Notes: a model not told the origin generated them from the letters alone. A DNA stretch of 64,000 bases from Geomonas limicola (GCF_014193675.1 NZ_BLXZ01000005.1:394363-458362), one strand, 5' to 3'; positions 54,175 to 63,443 are shown, counted from the stretch's first letter. Numbers and translations: made by a program.

Positions 54175-54660
54175 ATGACCACTATTCTTAGCCCCAGTGC
54201 TCTCAAGGTGCAGCAGGCCCTGGCCGGGTTCGGGCTTGATCTGCAGGTGAAGGAACTCACCGAAAGTACCCGTACCGCCCAGGATGCCGCCCAGGCCGTT
54301 GGCTGCAACGTCGGCCAGATCGTCAAGTCGCTGGTGTTTCGCGCAAAGGTCAGTGGCGCTGCCGTTTTCGTGGTGGCCAGCGGCGCCAACCGCGTGGACG
54401 AGAAGGCCTTGGCCCGGTTGGTCGGGGAAAAGATCGAGAAGGCGGACGCCGACTTCGCCCGCGAGCAGACCGGTTTTGCCATCGGTGGGGTGCCGCCGGT
54501 GGGGCATCCCGTGCCGCTGAAGACCTTCATCGACGAGGACCTCTTGCAGTATGCCGAGATCTGGGCGGCGGCCGGTACTCCCAATGCCCTGTTTTCGCTG
54601 ACACCTAAGCAGCTCTGCCAGATCACCTCCGGAGAGGTGGTTACCATCAGAAAAGCCTAG
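54175..54660 (+). CDS. YbaK/EbsC family aminoacyl-tRNA deacylase
   Basis: A 161-residue protein of the YbaK/ProX editing-domain family, which hydrolyses mischarged tRNA (for example Cys-tRNA-Pro). QDAAQAVGCNVGQIVKSLVF carries the conserved Lys, followed by FVVASGANRVDEKAL, TGFAIGGVPPVGHP and IWAAAGTPNALFSLTPKQL. The specificity within the family cannot be told from sequence alone. The ATG follows GGAGGGATGC. It stands alone between the EamA gene and the SNF symporter. Confidence 0.9.
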   Translation: MTTILSPSALKVQQALAGFGLDLQVKELTESTRTAQDAAQAVGCNVGQIVKSLVFRAKVSGAAVFVVASGANRVDEKALARLVGEKIEKADADFAREQTGFAIGGVPPVGHPVPLKTFIDEDLLQYAEIWAAAGTPNALFSLTPKQLCQITSGEVVTIRKA

Positions 54661-54677
54661 GCGGCTGTTCCTTCATG

Positions 54678-54701
54678 GTTCCCACGCACCTAGGTGGGAA
54701 C
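54678..54701. repeat. Short inverted repeat GTTCCCAC/GTGGGAAC
   Basis: GTTCCCAC (54678-54685) and GTGGGAAC (54694-54701) enclose a CACCTAGGTG palindrome. It recalls the GTTCCCA-type palindromic repeats common in intergenic DNA of this lineage. No T run follows. Confidence 0.6.
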
Positions 54702-54874
54702 GCGCCAGGGGACGCTTTCTTGGTTCCAGGTTGGTGGCACTCGGTCAAGTCCCTCGGGAGCGGGCCGCGTTGCGCCCCCGTTTATGTGTTTTGTTTGATA
54801 AGAACAGACTTTTGTTTACGTTATTCACTCTCCAACCAGGAGACATTCTGCCTTAGAAAAGGACGTACCTGCAC

Positions 54875-56236
54875 ATGGAAACTACCAAGGTAAAACGCGA
54901 CACCTTCACCACCGGTCTTGGCGTCATCGCCGCGACCCTCGGCTCGGCAGTGGGCCTGGGCAACATCTGGAAGTTCCCGGCCTTGACCGGGTTGAACGGC
55001 GGGGCGGCTTTCATCATCATCTACCTCCTCTCGACGCTCATGGCCGGACTCCCGGTCATGATTTCCGAGCTGCTGCTGGGGAGGCGCTCCAAGTCCGACG
55101 CCCTCACCACGTTCCGTGTGCTCTACCCGAAGCGGGAATCCTGGGCGCTTATCGGTGCCGCCGGTGTCGTCTCCGCCTTCCTGATCCTCGCGTTTTACAC
55201 CGAAGTGGCCGGCTGGGTGGTAGCCTACGTCTTCAAGGCACTCTCCGGCAACATCCTCTCCAGTGACCCCAAGGTGACCGGTGCCGCTTTCGAGAGGCTG
55301 ATCACCGACCCGTACCAGTCCATCCTGTGGCAGTGCGTGGTTCTGGTCTACGTGGGCATTATCATCATCCTGGGTGTTTCCAAAGGGATCGAAAGCACCA
55401 CCAAGAAGCTCATGCCGGTGCTCTTCCTGATCCTGGTCATCATCGGCATCAGGAACCTGACCCTCCCCGGTGCTGCCGCAGGTCTCAACTTCCTGTTTCA
55501 CCCGGACTTCTCCAAGGTCACCGGCGCTGTCGTTTTGACCGCCATGGGGCTTGCCTTCTTCAAGCTCTCCGTCGGCATGGGGACCATGATCACCTACGGC
55601 AGCTACTTCAGGGACGACCAGAACATCCCGATGACCGCCGTGCGCGTCATGCTCGCCGATCTCACCGTTTCCATCCTGGCCGGCATCGCCATCTTCCCGG
55701 CCGTCTTTACCTACGGTTTCAAGCCGGAAGCAGGCCCCTCGCTGCTCTTCATCACCATTCCGGCGGTTTTCTCCCAGATGCCCTTTGGTAGCGTCTTCGT
55801 CGTAGCCTTCTTCGTGCTGGGCGCCATCGCCGCTACCGGCGCCATGCTCTCCATCATGGAGGTCCCGGTTGCCTACCTGCACCAGCGCTTCGGCGTCTCG
55901 CGGGTCAAGGCCACCATCCTCACCGTGGTGCTCCTCGCGCTGATCGGTTCCACCGCAGCACTCTCCAACAGCCTCCTGGCGAACTTCAAAGTCTTCGGGA
56001 TGACCATGTTCGATCTCTACGACTTCATCACGTCGAACCTGCTGATGCCGCTGGGTGGCCTGTTCATCTGCATCTTCGTCGGATGGGTCTGGGGCAAGGA
56101 GAAGGTCGTCGCGGTATTGACCAACGATGGAGCCTTGCATAATTCGGCCGTAATCTCTATATTCCTGTTCATTGTGCGTTACGTGGCACCGGTGACCATC
56201 CTGGTCATCCTGCTGCGCGGATTGAAGATCATCTAG
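54875..56236 (+). CDS. SNF family sodium-dependent transporter
   Basis: A 453-residue inner-membrane protein of the neurotransmitter:sodium symporter family (LeuT type), importing amino acids with sodium. TM1 carries the sodium/substrate-binding ATLGSAVGLGNIWKFP, followed by GGAAFIIIYLLSTLMAGLPV, a long run of hydrophobic segments (about 11-12 in all) and VYVGIIIILGVSKGIE. The ribosome site AAGGA lies ~11 nt before the ATG. The substrate cannot be named. rarD starts 9 nt after the stop, so the two are likely co-transcribed. Confidence 0.93.
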   Translation: METTKVKRDTFTTGLGVIAATLGSAVGLGNIWKFPALTGLNGGAAFIIIYLLSTLMAGLPVMISELLLGRRSKSDALTTFRVLYPKRESWALIGAAGVVSAFLILAFYTEVAGWVVAYVFKALSGNILSSDPKVTGAAFERLITDPYQSILWQCVVLVYVGIIIILGVSKGIESTTKKLMPVLFLILVIIGIRNLTLPGAAAGLNFLFHPDFSKVTGAVVLTAMGLAFFKLSVGMGTMITYGSYFRDDQNIPMTAVRVMLADLTVSILAGIAIFPAVFTYGFKPEAGPSLLFITIPAVFSQMPFGSVFVVAFFVLGAIAATGAMLSIMEVPVAYLHQRFGVSRVKATILTVVLLALIGSTAALSNSLLANFKVFGMTMFDLYDFITSNLLMPLGGLFICIFVGWVWGKEKVVAVLTNDGALHNSAVISIFLFIVRYVAPVTILVILLRGLKII

Positions 56237-56244
56237 GAGGTGTC

Positions 56245-57171
56245 GTGTCAGAGGCTGTCGAGAGCGGGGAGAGTAGGGCAGGAGGGGAGGCGGCGCAGCG
56301 CCAGGGAGTTTTTTTCGGATTGGCGGCCTACCTCTGCTGGGGATTCTTCCCGGTCTACTTCAAATCGGTGCACGTCGTGGCGCCGCTCGAGATGGTCTCG
56401 CACCGCATCTGCTGGTCCCTGGCATTTTTACTCATCCTGGTTCTTGGCAAAGGGGCCTGGCGCGACATGCTGCAACTGTTCGCCAGGCCCAAATCCCTTG
56501 CCGTCCTCTGCCTCTCCACCCTGCTCATCGCCGCCAACTGGTTGGTTTTCATCTATGCCATCAACGCGGGCGAGGTGCTGCAGTCCAGTCTCGGCTACTT
56601 CATAAATCCCCTGGTGAGCGTACTGCTCGGCTTCCTCTTCCTGAAAGAGCGCCTGGTGCGGGTGCAGTGGCTGAGCATCGTGCTGGCGGCCGTCGGCGTG
56701 GTCTATCTCGCCGTCTCCTTCGGGGTGATGCCCTGGATCTCGCTGCTTCTGGCCGCTTCCTTCGGACTCTACGGGCTGATCCGTAAATCCCTCAAGGTCG
56801 ATCCGCTGGTAGGGCTCACCGTCGAAACCCTGCTGTTGGCGCCGATCGCCTTCGCCTACCTGTTCCGGTTGCATGAAAGCGGGAGCGCCGCATTTCTCTC
56901 GGGTTCCTCCCGGCTCGACCTGCTCATCTCGCTGTCCGGTGTAGTCACCGCAGTGCCGCTGCTCCTCTTCATCGGGGCCACCAAGCGGCTGCGCCTGGCC
57001 ACCGTCGGATTCCTGCAGTACATCACGCCGACCCTGCATTTCCTCCTGGCGGTCCTTGCCTACGGGGAGACCTTCACCCACGCCCACCTGGTGAGCTTTT
57101 CCTTCATCTGGTGCGGCCTCGCCCTGTACTCCTTCAACGCCTACCGCAGCGTCAGGGGAAAAGCGGTGTAA
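56245..57171 (+). CDS. rarD: EamA family transporter RarD
   Basis: A 308-residue ten-segment permease matching RarD: GVFFGLAAYLCWGFFPVYFK, LEMVSHRICWSLAFLLILVL, NWLVFIYAINAGEVLQSSLG, YFINPLVSVLLGFLFLKERL and LGVL-type QYITPTLHFLLAVLAYGETF. The physiological substrate is unsettled in the family. The start is GTG with GGAGG directly upstream, overlapping the end of the symporter gene. Confidence 0.93.
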   Translation: MSEAVESGESRAGGEAAQRQGVFFGLAAYLCWGFFPVYFKSVHVVAPLEMVSHRICWSLAFLLILVLGKGAWRDMLQLFARPKSLAVLCLSTLLIAANWLVFIYAINAGEVLQSSLGYFINPLVSVLLGFLFLKERLVRVQWLSIVLAAVGVVYLAVSFGVMPWISLLLAASFGLYGLIRKSLKVDPLVGLTVETLLLAPIAFAYLFRLHESGSAAFLSGSSRLDLLISLSGVVTAVPLLLFIGATKRLRLATVGFLQYITPTLHFLLAVLAYGETFTHAHLVSFSFIWCGLALYSFNAYRSVRGKAV

Positions 57172-57288
57172 CCGTCGATCCGTCGGGTTGTTCTGCCGCC
57201 TCTTTCCTCTGGTTTCACCGTGCCCGCTCGACAAGTTAACCCGGCGACGCTTTTCTCCCGCCTGCAACTATCCCCTCTTGCATAACCC

Positions 57289-57302
57289 ATGCATTTGTGC
57301 AT
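57289..57302 (-). promoter_or_regulatory. Putative activator-binding site, regulator side
   Basis: ATGCATTTGTGCAT is an inverted repeat (ATGCA-TTTG-TGCAT) 38 nt upstream of the regulator start. Its reverse complement ATGCACAAATGCAT differs by one base from the motif at 58805-58818 upstream of putA. TGCAT also occurs once more just upstream (TTGCATAA, about 57279). Confidence 0.65.
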
Positions 57303-57340
57303 AATGAGGCGGCTGGTAAACTCACCTGAGGTTTTTGCGC

Positions 57341-58792
57341 ATGGCCGATCAGCTGAACAACGACTCAAATTCGCTTACCGTCGAGGAACTTGCCCGTCAG
57401 ATGCGGGCCTTTCAGGAACAGACCCGCGAACTTGATGCCATCATCGACTCTTCCTCTGACGGGCTGTGGATCTGCGACGCCGAGGCACGGGTGATCCGTA
57501 TCAACCCGGCCTCCGAGCGCATCAACAACATCCGCGCCGGCGAGGTGGTCGGCAAAAACATGCGGGAGTTGCTGGAACAGGGCTTTATCGACCGCTCCGC
57601 CGCGCTCGAGGCCCTTACCTCCCGAACCGTGGTGAGCCAGTTGCAAAATAGGGAAGGGCGCAAGTTGATCTCCACCGGCACCCCGGTGTTGGACGAGAAC
57701 GGCCAGGTGATCCGCGTGGTGGTGAGCGAGCGGGATATCACGGAAATCGACAACTTGCAGCGTGAACTGGAGGAGCAGGAGGCCATCCGCGACCAGTTCC
57801 GTAGCCACATGCTGGAGATGCGCCAGGCGGACCTGGAGTCGCGTCGGGTCATTGCCCGGAGCCCGGCCATGCTGAAGGCGCTGCGCCAGGCGCTCAAGGT
57901 GAGTGCCGTGAACTCGACGGTGCTGATCCTCGGGGAATCCGGAGTAGGGAAGGGGCTCATCGCCGACTTGATCCAGAAGAACTCGAGCCGCGCCGAAAAG
58001 CCGCTCATCGAGATCAACTGCGGCGCCATCCCGGAATCCCTCATCGAATCCGAACTGTTCGGCTACGAGAAGGGGGCCTTTACCGGCGCGCAGTCAGGAG
58101 GCAAACCTGGTTACCTGGAGCTTGCCGACGGCGGCATCCTGTTCCTGGACGAGATCGCCGAACTGCCACCGGCGGCCCAGGTGAAGCTGTTGCGCTTCCT
58201 GGAAAACGGCCGGGTGATCCGCCTGGGCGGGACCAAGGCGCGGCACCTGGACGTAAGGATCCTCGCCGCGACGCACCGTAACCTCGAGGAGATGGTCAAG
58301 CAGGGGAGCTTCCGGCTCGATCTGTACTACCGCCTCAACGTGATCCCGATCCACGTCCCGGCCCTGCGCGACCGCAAGGACTGTATCCTGCCGCTGATCC
58401 GGCACTACATGGACCTCTTCGGCGAGCGCGACTCCATCCACAAACGCCTGACCCGCGCCGCACAGGACGCCCTCCTTTCCTACGATTATCCGGGCAACGT
58501 GCGCCAACTCATGAATATCTGTGAGCGACTGGTGGTGATGACCGAAGGGAACCTGATCGATCTCAAGGACCTCCCGGCCGAGATCGCCGCCGGCGGCAGT
58601 GCCCCCCCGGGCCCCAACGCGGTCTGGCCAGAAGAGATGACGCTCCAGGAGACCCTGGACAGTGTCGAACGTGCGGTACTGCAAAAGGCCCTGGTCAAGT
58701 ACGGCAGTCAGGTGAAAATGGCTGACGCGCTGGGGGTGAACCAGTCAACCGTCGCCCGCAAGTTGAAGCGGCACGGCCTCGGGGGAGCCTGA
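57341..58792 (+). CDS. PAS-domain sigma-54-dependent transcriptional activator
   Basis: A 483-residue enhancer-binding protein. Order: N-terminal PAS (AIIDSSSDGLWICDAEARVI, about 35-130), short coiled coil, AAA+ domain with Walker A GESGVGKG (about 199), the sigma-54-contacting GAFTGA in GYEKGAFTGAQSGG (about 245), Walker B GGILFLDEIAELP and arginine finger region, then a C-terminal Fis-type helix-turn-helix (KMADALGVNQSTVARKLKRH). No receiver domain, so the signal is probably sensed by PAS. ATG 57341 follows GAGGT; a TTG two codons earlier is unlikely. Location immediately upstream of putA with its sigma-54 promoter makes proline catabolism the probable target. Confidence 0.93.
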   Translation: MADQLNNDSNSLTVEELARQMRAFQEQTRELDAIIDSSSDGLWICDAEARVIRINPASERINNIRAGEVVGKNMRELLEQGFIDRSAALEALTSRTVVSQLQNREGRKLISTGTPVLDENGQVIRVVVSERDITEIDNLQRELEEQEAIRDQFRSHMLEMRQADLESRRVIARSPAMLKALRQALKVSAVNSTVLILGESGVGKGLIADLIQKNSSRAEKPLIEINCGAIPESLIESELFGYEKGAFTGAQSGGKPGYLELADGGILFLDEIAELPPAAQVKLLRFLENGRVIRLGGTKARHLDVRILAATHRNLEEMVKQGSFRLDLYYRLNVIPIHVPALRDRKDCILPLIRHYMDLFGERDSIHKRLTRAAQDALLSYDYPGNVRQLMNICERLVVMTEGNLIDLKDLPAEIAAGGSAPPGPNAVWPEEMTLQETLDSVERAVLQKALVKYGSQVKMADALGVNQSTVARKLKRHGLGGA

Positions 58793-58804
58793 GTCACTGC
58801 CGTT

Positions 58805-58818
58805 ATGCGCAAATGCAT
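58805..58818 (+). promoter_or_regulatory. Putative upstream activating site of putA
   Basis: ATGCGCAAATGCAT, an imperfect inverted repeat, lies ~154 bp upstream of the putA -24 box, a normal distance for an enhancer of a sigma-54 promoter. It matches 13 of 14 bases of the motif in front of the regulator gene. Confidence 0.68.
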
Positions 58819-58971
58819 AGCCTTTTCCCGGAAATTCCGGTAATCCCTTCAGATGCGCACGAGCGCGTCTACCCCTCATTATTTCATCGATTCGCTAACT
58901 AGCTGAAATCCCGTATACGTATCGCTGGAAACCGCCCCGTGAGGGGAACTGTCGTCGCCGCTTCCTCGTCG

Positions 58972-58987
58972 TGGCATGCCTTGTGCT
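58972..58987 (+). promoter_or_regulatory. Sigma-54 (-24/-12) promoter of putA
   Basis: TGGCATGCCTTGTGCT fits the sigma-54 consensus: GG at -24, exactly ten bases, then GC at -12. The predicted transcription start (about 58998) gives a ~53-nt leader before putA. Confidence 0.85.
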
Positions 58988-59050
58988 AAGATATCCCCTG
59001 GTTATCAATTTAGTGCACCTCGTGGCAAACCATAGGACAAGGAGCTTTTG

Positions 59051-62000
59051 ATGAACAGTGAATTGAACAACAAGGTCGTAGCACGTGGCAAGGAGTTCTT
59101 CTCCACCATCTCCGGCGAGAAGCCGTCCCTCTTCAACAAGGGAGCCTGGATGGGCAAGGTGATGGACTGGAGTATGAAGAACGAAACCTTCAAGATCCAG
59201 ATGTTCCGGTTCGTTGACGTTTTCCCCTCTCTGACCACCGGCAAGCTCCTCACCGACCACATCCGCGAATACTTCGGCGAAGAGAAGGACATGCCGCCGG
59301 TCCTCTCCACCGGTGCGAAAGTGGCCGGCATGCTCGGCTCCTTCGGCGGTGCCGTGCTCAACAAGGTCCTCACCACCAACATCCAGGAGATGGCCCGCCA
59401 GTTCGTGGTCGGCGAGAACACCAAGGAAGCCATCAAGAACATGGAGAAGCTCCGTAAAGACGGCTTCGCCTTTGTTGTCGACGTCCTTGGCGAGGCAACC
59501 CTTTCCGAGCACGAGGCAGACCTCTACATGAACACCTACCTGGAACTGCTCGACTCGCTGAAGAGCCAGTACCAGGACTGGAAGCCGCTGGGGAACTACG
59601 GCAACGCCAACCTCGACTGGGGGCACGCTCCCAAGGTCAACGTCGCCATCAAGCCGACCGCTCTTTTCTGCCTGGCTAACCCGCAGGACTTCGAAGGGTC
59701 CGTCGAAGCGATCCTGAAAAGGGTACGCATCATCGCCAAGAAGGTCATCGAGCTGGACGGCTTCCTGTGCATCGACATGGAGTCCTACCGCCACAAGGAC
59801 ATCATCCTCGAGGTGTACAAACGGCTCAAGCTTGAGTACCCGAACTACGACCAGCTGGGAATCGTACTGCAGGCCTACCTGGTAGACACCGACCAGGACC
59901 TGCCGGCTCTGCTCAAGTGGTCCCGTGACAACAAGGTGAAGATCTCCATCCGCCTCGTGAAGGGCGCCTACTGGGACTACGAGACTGTCAAGGCCAAGCA
60001 GAACGACTGGAAGATCCCGGTCTGGACCATCAAGGCCGAGTCTGACGCCGCTTACGAGCGCCAGGCCCGTATGATTCTTGAGAACGCCGACATCTGCCAC
60101 TTCGCCTGCGCCTCGCACAACATCCGCACCATCTCGGCCGTCATGGAAATGGCCCGCGAGCTGAACGTCACCGAGGACCGCTACGAGTTCCAGGTGCTCT
60201 ACGGCATGGCCGAGCCGGTGCGCAAGGGGATCCTGAAGGTAGCCGGCCGCATCCGCCTCTACTGCCCGTACGGCGACATGGTCCCGGGCATGGGCTACCT
60301 GGTGCGCCGCCTGCTGGAGAACACCGCGAACGAGTCCTTCCTGCGTCAGAGCTTCGCCGAGGACGCCCAGATCGAGAAACTGCTGGAAGACCCGAACCTC
60401 ACCGTAGAGCGCGAGAAGGCGGCACGCGCCGCCAAGCAGAAAACGGAAGAGAAGGGCCCGGGGGGGCTCAAGCCGTTCTACAACGAGGCGATGGTCGACT
60501 TCACCCGCGCCGACCACCGTGCGGAGTTCCCGAAGCAGATCGCCGCGGTGCGCGCGCAATTGGGCAAGAACTACCCGCTGTTCATCGGTGGCAAGGAAGT
60601 GAAGACCGCCGACACCATCCCCAGCGTGAACCCGGCCAAGCCCTCCGAGGTGGTCGGCGTGATCTGCCAGGCAGGCACCAAGGAAGTGGGTGACGCCATC
60701 GCCGCCGCCAAGAGCGCCTTCCCGGCCTGGCGCGACACCACTCCTGCCGACCGCGCCCAGTACCTGATCAAGGCCGCCGCCGTCGCGCGCCGCCGCGCGT
60801 TCGAGCTCTCCGCCTGGCAGGTGCTCGAGATCGGCAAGCAGTGGGACCAGGCCTACGCCGACGTCACCGAAGCGATCGACTTCCTCGAGTACTATGCCCG
60901 TGAAATGATCAAGCTCGGTAAGCCCAAGCGCGTGGGCAACGCCCCGGGCGAATTGAACCACTACTTCTACGAGCCCAAGGGGGTGGCCGCGGTCATCGCT
61001 CCCTGGAACTTCCCGCTGGCCATCGGCCTGGGGATGGCATCGGCTGCCATCGTGGCCGGTAACTGCGTGGTGTTCAAGCCCTCCGGCATTACCTCGGTGA
61101 TCGGCTACCACATGGTCGAGATCTTCCGCGAAGCGGGTCTCCCCGCTGGCGTCTTCAACTACACCCCGGGCCGTGGCTCGGTAATGGGCGACTTCCTGGT
61201 GGACAGCCCGGATGTCAGCCTGATCGCCTTCACCGGTTCCATGGAGATCGGCCTCAGGATCATCGACCGCGCTGCCAAGGTCTACCCGGGCCAACGCAAC
61301 GTCAAGAAGATCGTCTGCGAGATGGGTGGCAAGAACGCCATCATCATCGACGACGACGCCGATCTGGACGAAGCGGTACCGCATGTGCTCTACTCCGCCT
61401 TCGGCTTCCAGGGGCAGAAGTGCTCGGCCTGCTCCCGCGTCATCGTCCTGGATGCCGTGTACGACAAGTTCATCGAGCGCCTCACCTCCATGGCCAAGGC
61501 AACCCTGGTCGGCCCCTCCGAGGACCCGGCCAACTACATGGGTGCCGTGGCTGACGACAAGGCCATGAAGACCATCCTCGAGTACGTCGAGATCGGCAAG
61601 AAGGAAGGGCACGTCCTCTACGAGAGCAAGGTGCCTTCCGAGGGGTACTTTGTGCCAATGACCATCATCGGCGGCATCAAGCCGGAGCACCGCCTGGCTC
61701 AGGAGGAGATCTTCGGACCGGTGCTGGCTGTGATGCGCGCGAAAGACTTCGACCAGGCGATCGAGTGGGCTAACTCTACCCAGTTCGCCCTGACCGGCGG
61801 CGTCTTCTCCAGGAGCCCCGAGCACCTGGCCCAGGCGCGCCGCGAATTCCGGGTCGGCAACCTGTACCTGAACCGCAACAACACCGGCGCCCTGGTCGGC
61901 CGTCAGCCCTTCGGCGGCTCCGCGATGTCCGGCGTCGGCACCAAGGCGGGCGGTCCCGACTACCTCTTGCACTTCATGGATCCGCGCGTGGTCACCGAGA

Positions 62001-62056
62001 ACACCATGCGCCGCGGCTTCGCCCCGGTCGAGGAGGACGACGACTGGGTCGCCTAA
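59051..62056 (+). CDS. putA: Bifunctional proline dehydrogenase/glutamate-semialdehyde dehydrogenase
   Basis: PutA oxidises proline to glutamate in two steps: an FAD-linked PRODH barrel and an NAD-linked aldehyde dehydrogenase joined by a substrate channel, associated peripherally with the membrane. The 1001-residue form lacks the N-terminal ribbon-helix-helix repressor domain of E. coli PutA, matching the minimal type known from Geobacter sulfurreducens. PRODH motifs include QAYLVDTDQDLPALLKW, SIRLVKGAYWDYE and YEFQVLYGMAEPVRKG. ALDH motifs include APWNFPLAIGLGMASAAIVA, AFTGSMEIGLRI, the EMGGKNAIII general-base Glu and the catalytic Cys in FGFQGQKCSACSRVI (about 790). ATG 59051 follows AAGGAGCTTTTG. 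Confidence 0.96.
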   Translation: MNSELNNKVVARGKEFFSTISGEKPSLFNKGAWMGKVMDWSMKNETFKIQMFRFVDVFPSLTTGKLLTDHIREYFGEEKDMPPVLSTGAKVAGMLGSFGGAVLNKVLTTNIQEMARQFVVGENTKEAIKNMEKLRKDGFAFVVDVLGEATLSEHEADLYMNTYLELLDSLKSQYQDWKPLGNYGNANLDWGHAPKVNVAIKPTALFCLANPQDFEGSVEAILKRVRIIAKKVIELDGFLCIDMESYRHKDIILEVYKRLKLEYPNYDQLGIVLQAYLVDTDQDLPALLKWSRDNKVKISIRLVKGAYWDYETVKAKQNDWKIPVWTIKAESDAAYERQARMILENADICHFACASHNIRTISAVMEMARELNVTEDRYEFQVLYGMAEPVRKGILKVAGRIRLYCPYGDMVPGMGYLVRRLLENTANESFLRQSFAEDAQIEKLLEDPNLTVEREKAARAAKQKTEEKGPGGLKPFYNEAMVDFTRADHRAEFPKQIAAVRAQLGKNYPLFIGGKEVKTADTIPSVNPAKPSEVVGVICQAGTKEVGDAIAAAKSAFPAWRDTTPADRAQYLIKAAAVARRRAFELSAWQVLEIGKQWDQAYADVTEAIDFLEYYAREMIKLGKPKRVGNAPGELNHYFYEPKGVAAVIAPWNFPLAIGLGMASAAIVAGNCVVFKPSGITSVIGYHMVEIFREAGLPAGVFNYTPGRGSVMGDFLVDSPDVSLIAFTGSMEIGLRIIDRAAKVYPGQRNVKKIVCEMGGKNAIIIDDDADLDEAVPHVLYSAFGFQGQKCSACSRVIVLDAVYDKFIERLTSMAKATLVGPSEDPANYMGAVADDKAMKTILEYVEIGKKEGHVLYESKVPSEGYFVPMTIIGGIKPEHRLAQEEIFGPVLAVMRAKDFDQAIEWANSTQFALTGGVFSRSPEHLAQARREFRVGNLYLNRNNTGALVGRQPFGGSAMSGVGTKAGGPDYLLHFMDPRVVTENTMRRGFAPVEEDDDWVA

Positions 62057-62180
62057 GACGAAACGGCAGGGTGGAACGGCATCGCGTGTGCCGCTTCACC
62101 TTGCCAGTTCACGGCTGACCGCCGTCCCTCCGGCTCTGCTGCCAGCGGCGGTTCTTTCATAAATGAAATGCAATAAATCT

Positions 62181-62215
62181 GAGAGGGTCGTGCCTGGTAC
62201 GACCCTCTCTTTTTT
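62181..62215 (+). terminator. Terminator after putA
   Basis: GAGAGGGTCGT and ACGACCCTCTC form a perfect 11-bp stem with a 7-nt loop, followed by T6-7. Confidence 0.93.
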
Positions 62216-62301
62216 GCGCCGATTGCCGGACGTGGGACGGAGTCGTTGCGCACCGCCTGCTACTGTCCGGTAGTTTGGCGCGTCATCTCTGAAACTTAGC
62301 C

Positions 62302-62326
62302 AACCCGCGGTAGCTGCGGGTTTTTT
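62302..62326 (+). terminator. Second hairpin-T-run, possible end of a small transcript
   Basis: AACCCGC and GCGGGTT enclose GGTAGCT and run into TTTTTT. As putA already has a terminator ~90 nt upstream, this may be a backup or end a short RNA from the 62218-62300 interval, in which I see no gene. The rest of the gap up to the fbp promoter is also empty. Confidence 0.65.
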
Positions 62327-62447
62327 CCGGTTTGGGCCCCGGATGCCGCAGCTGCGTACCCAGGTATCTTGACGCACCCATGAAAATCAATTGAAGAGGG
62401 AATTCATGGAAATGCTCGGACTTTTTTTCCTTGATTTGTCAGGTGAT

Positions 62448-62476
62448 TTGACATACTCTACGGGCGGTAAAATAAT
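62448..62476 (+). promoter_or_regulatory. Likely fbp promoter
   Basis: TTGACA (62448-62453), 17-nt spacer, AATAAT (62471-62476) in an AT-rich stretch, 26 nt upstream of the fbp start. An overlapping TTGATT-17-TACTCT pair is an alternative. Confidence 0.5.
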
Positions 62477-62501
62477 TTTAATTTAATGATGGGAGGGGAT
62501 C

Positions 62502-63443
62502 ATGTCTACTGCACCCGGACAGTCCAAGTTTCAGATCGATCTGCGTCGTCACCTGCGCGGTCAGAATATCAGCGACAATCTCATTCACCTTATCTGCGAG
62601 ATAGCCGAGGCCAGCAAGTACGTGATCAACGCGGTGCGCACCGGTGACCTGGGCGTGGCGGGTACCTCCAACCTGTACGGCGAGGAGCAGTTGGCGCTGG
62701 ACGTCCTCTCCGACCGCATCATGCGCAAGCGCCTGATCCACTCGGGTGTGGTCTGCAACATCGCCTCCGAAGAGATGGACGAGATCTACCAGTGCCAGGC
62801 ACAGGCCGACGGGCTCTACTCGGTCGCCTACGATCCCTTGGACGGCTCCTCGCTGGTCGACGTGAACCTGGCGGTCGGCACCATCGTTTCCATCTACGAA
62901 GGGTGCGACCTCTTGCAGCCCGGCCGCAACCAGGTCTGCGCGATGTACATCCTGTACGGACCGCGCGTTTCGCTGGTGTACACGGTAGGTGACGGCGTCC
63001 ACGAGTTCACCATGAACAACCTCATGGAGTTCACCCTGACCCGCGAGAACATCAGGATGCAGCCGGAAGGGAACATCTACGCTCCGGGTGGGCTGCGCAA
63101 CAAGTACACCCCGGGCACCGAAAAGTTCATCCAGCACCTCGAGGCCAAAGGGTGCAAGCTGCGTTACTCGGGCGGCTTCGTGCCGGATATCAACCAGGTG
63201 CTCATGAAAGGGAAGGGGCTCTTCATGTACCCCGCCCTCAACGGCTCCCCCAACGGAAAACTGCGCGTCCTGTTCGAACTGAACCCGATGGCCTTCATCA
63301 TCGAGCATGCCGGCGGTTCGGCAAGTAACGGCCAGATCCCCATCCTGGACCTCGTCCCGGAATCGCTGGACCAGCGCGCCCCCATCTATATCGGCTGCAA
63401 GGCCGACGTGGAGCAGGCGATGAAGTTTGTCAACGCGGGGTAA
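62502..63443 (+). CDS. fbp: Fructose-1,6-bisphosphatase class I
   Basis: Fbp dephosphorylates fructose 1,6-bisphosphate, the committed step of gluconeogenesis. The 313-residue protein has the metal/substrate motifs CNIASEEMDEI and VAYDPLDGSSLVDVNLAVGT, YVLYG-type MYILYGPRVSLVYTVGDGVH, and the C-terminal LRVLFELNPMAFIIEHAGGS with DQRAPIYIG near the end, all class I hallmarks. The ATG follows GGGAGGGGATC. Together with apgM it indicates gluconeogenic carbon flow, expected for growth on acetate or amino acids. Confidence 0.95.
   Translation: MSTAPGQSKFQIDLRRHLRGQNISDNLIHLICEIAEASKYVINAVRTGDLGVAGTSNLYGEEQLALDVLSDRIMRKRLIHSGVVCNIASEEMDEIYQCQAQADGLYSVAYDPLDGSSLVDVNLAVGTIVSIYEGCDLLQPGRNQVCAMYILYGPRVSLVYTVGDGVHEFTMNNLMEFTLTRENIRMQPEGNIYAPGGLRNKYTPGTEKFIQHLEAKGCKLRYSGGFVPDINQVLMKGKGLFMYPALNGSPNGKLRVLFELNPMAFIIEHAGGSASNGQIPILDLVPESLDQRAPIYIGCKADVEQAMKFVNAG

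Noticed and set aside
58895..61972. A 1025-codon open frame on the minus strand opposite putA
   Set aside because: It is the antisense shadow of a high-GC gene with strong codon bias: the product has biased His/Leu/Val/Asp composition, no recognisable motifs, and putA is unmistakable on the other strand.
62240..62370. A possible cyclic-di-GMP (GEMM) riboswitch before fbp, prompted by GGTAGCTGCGGGTT
   Set aside because: The conserved GGCAAACC and GGACGCAAAGCC segments are missing, and the GGTAGCT loop is explained by a simple terminator hairpin.
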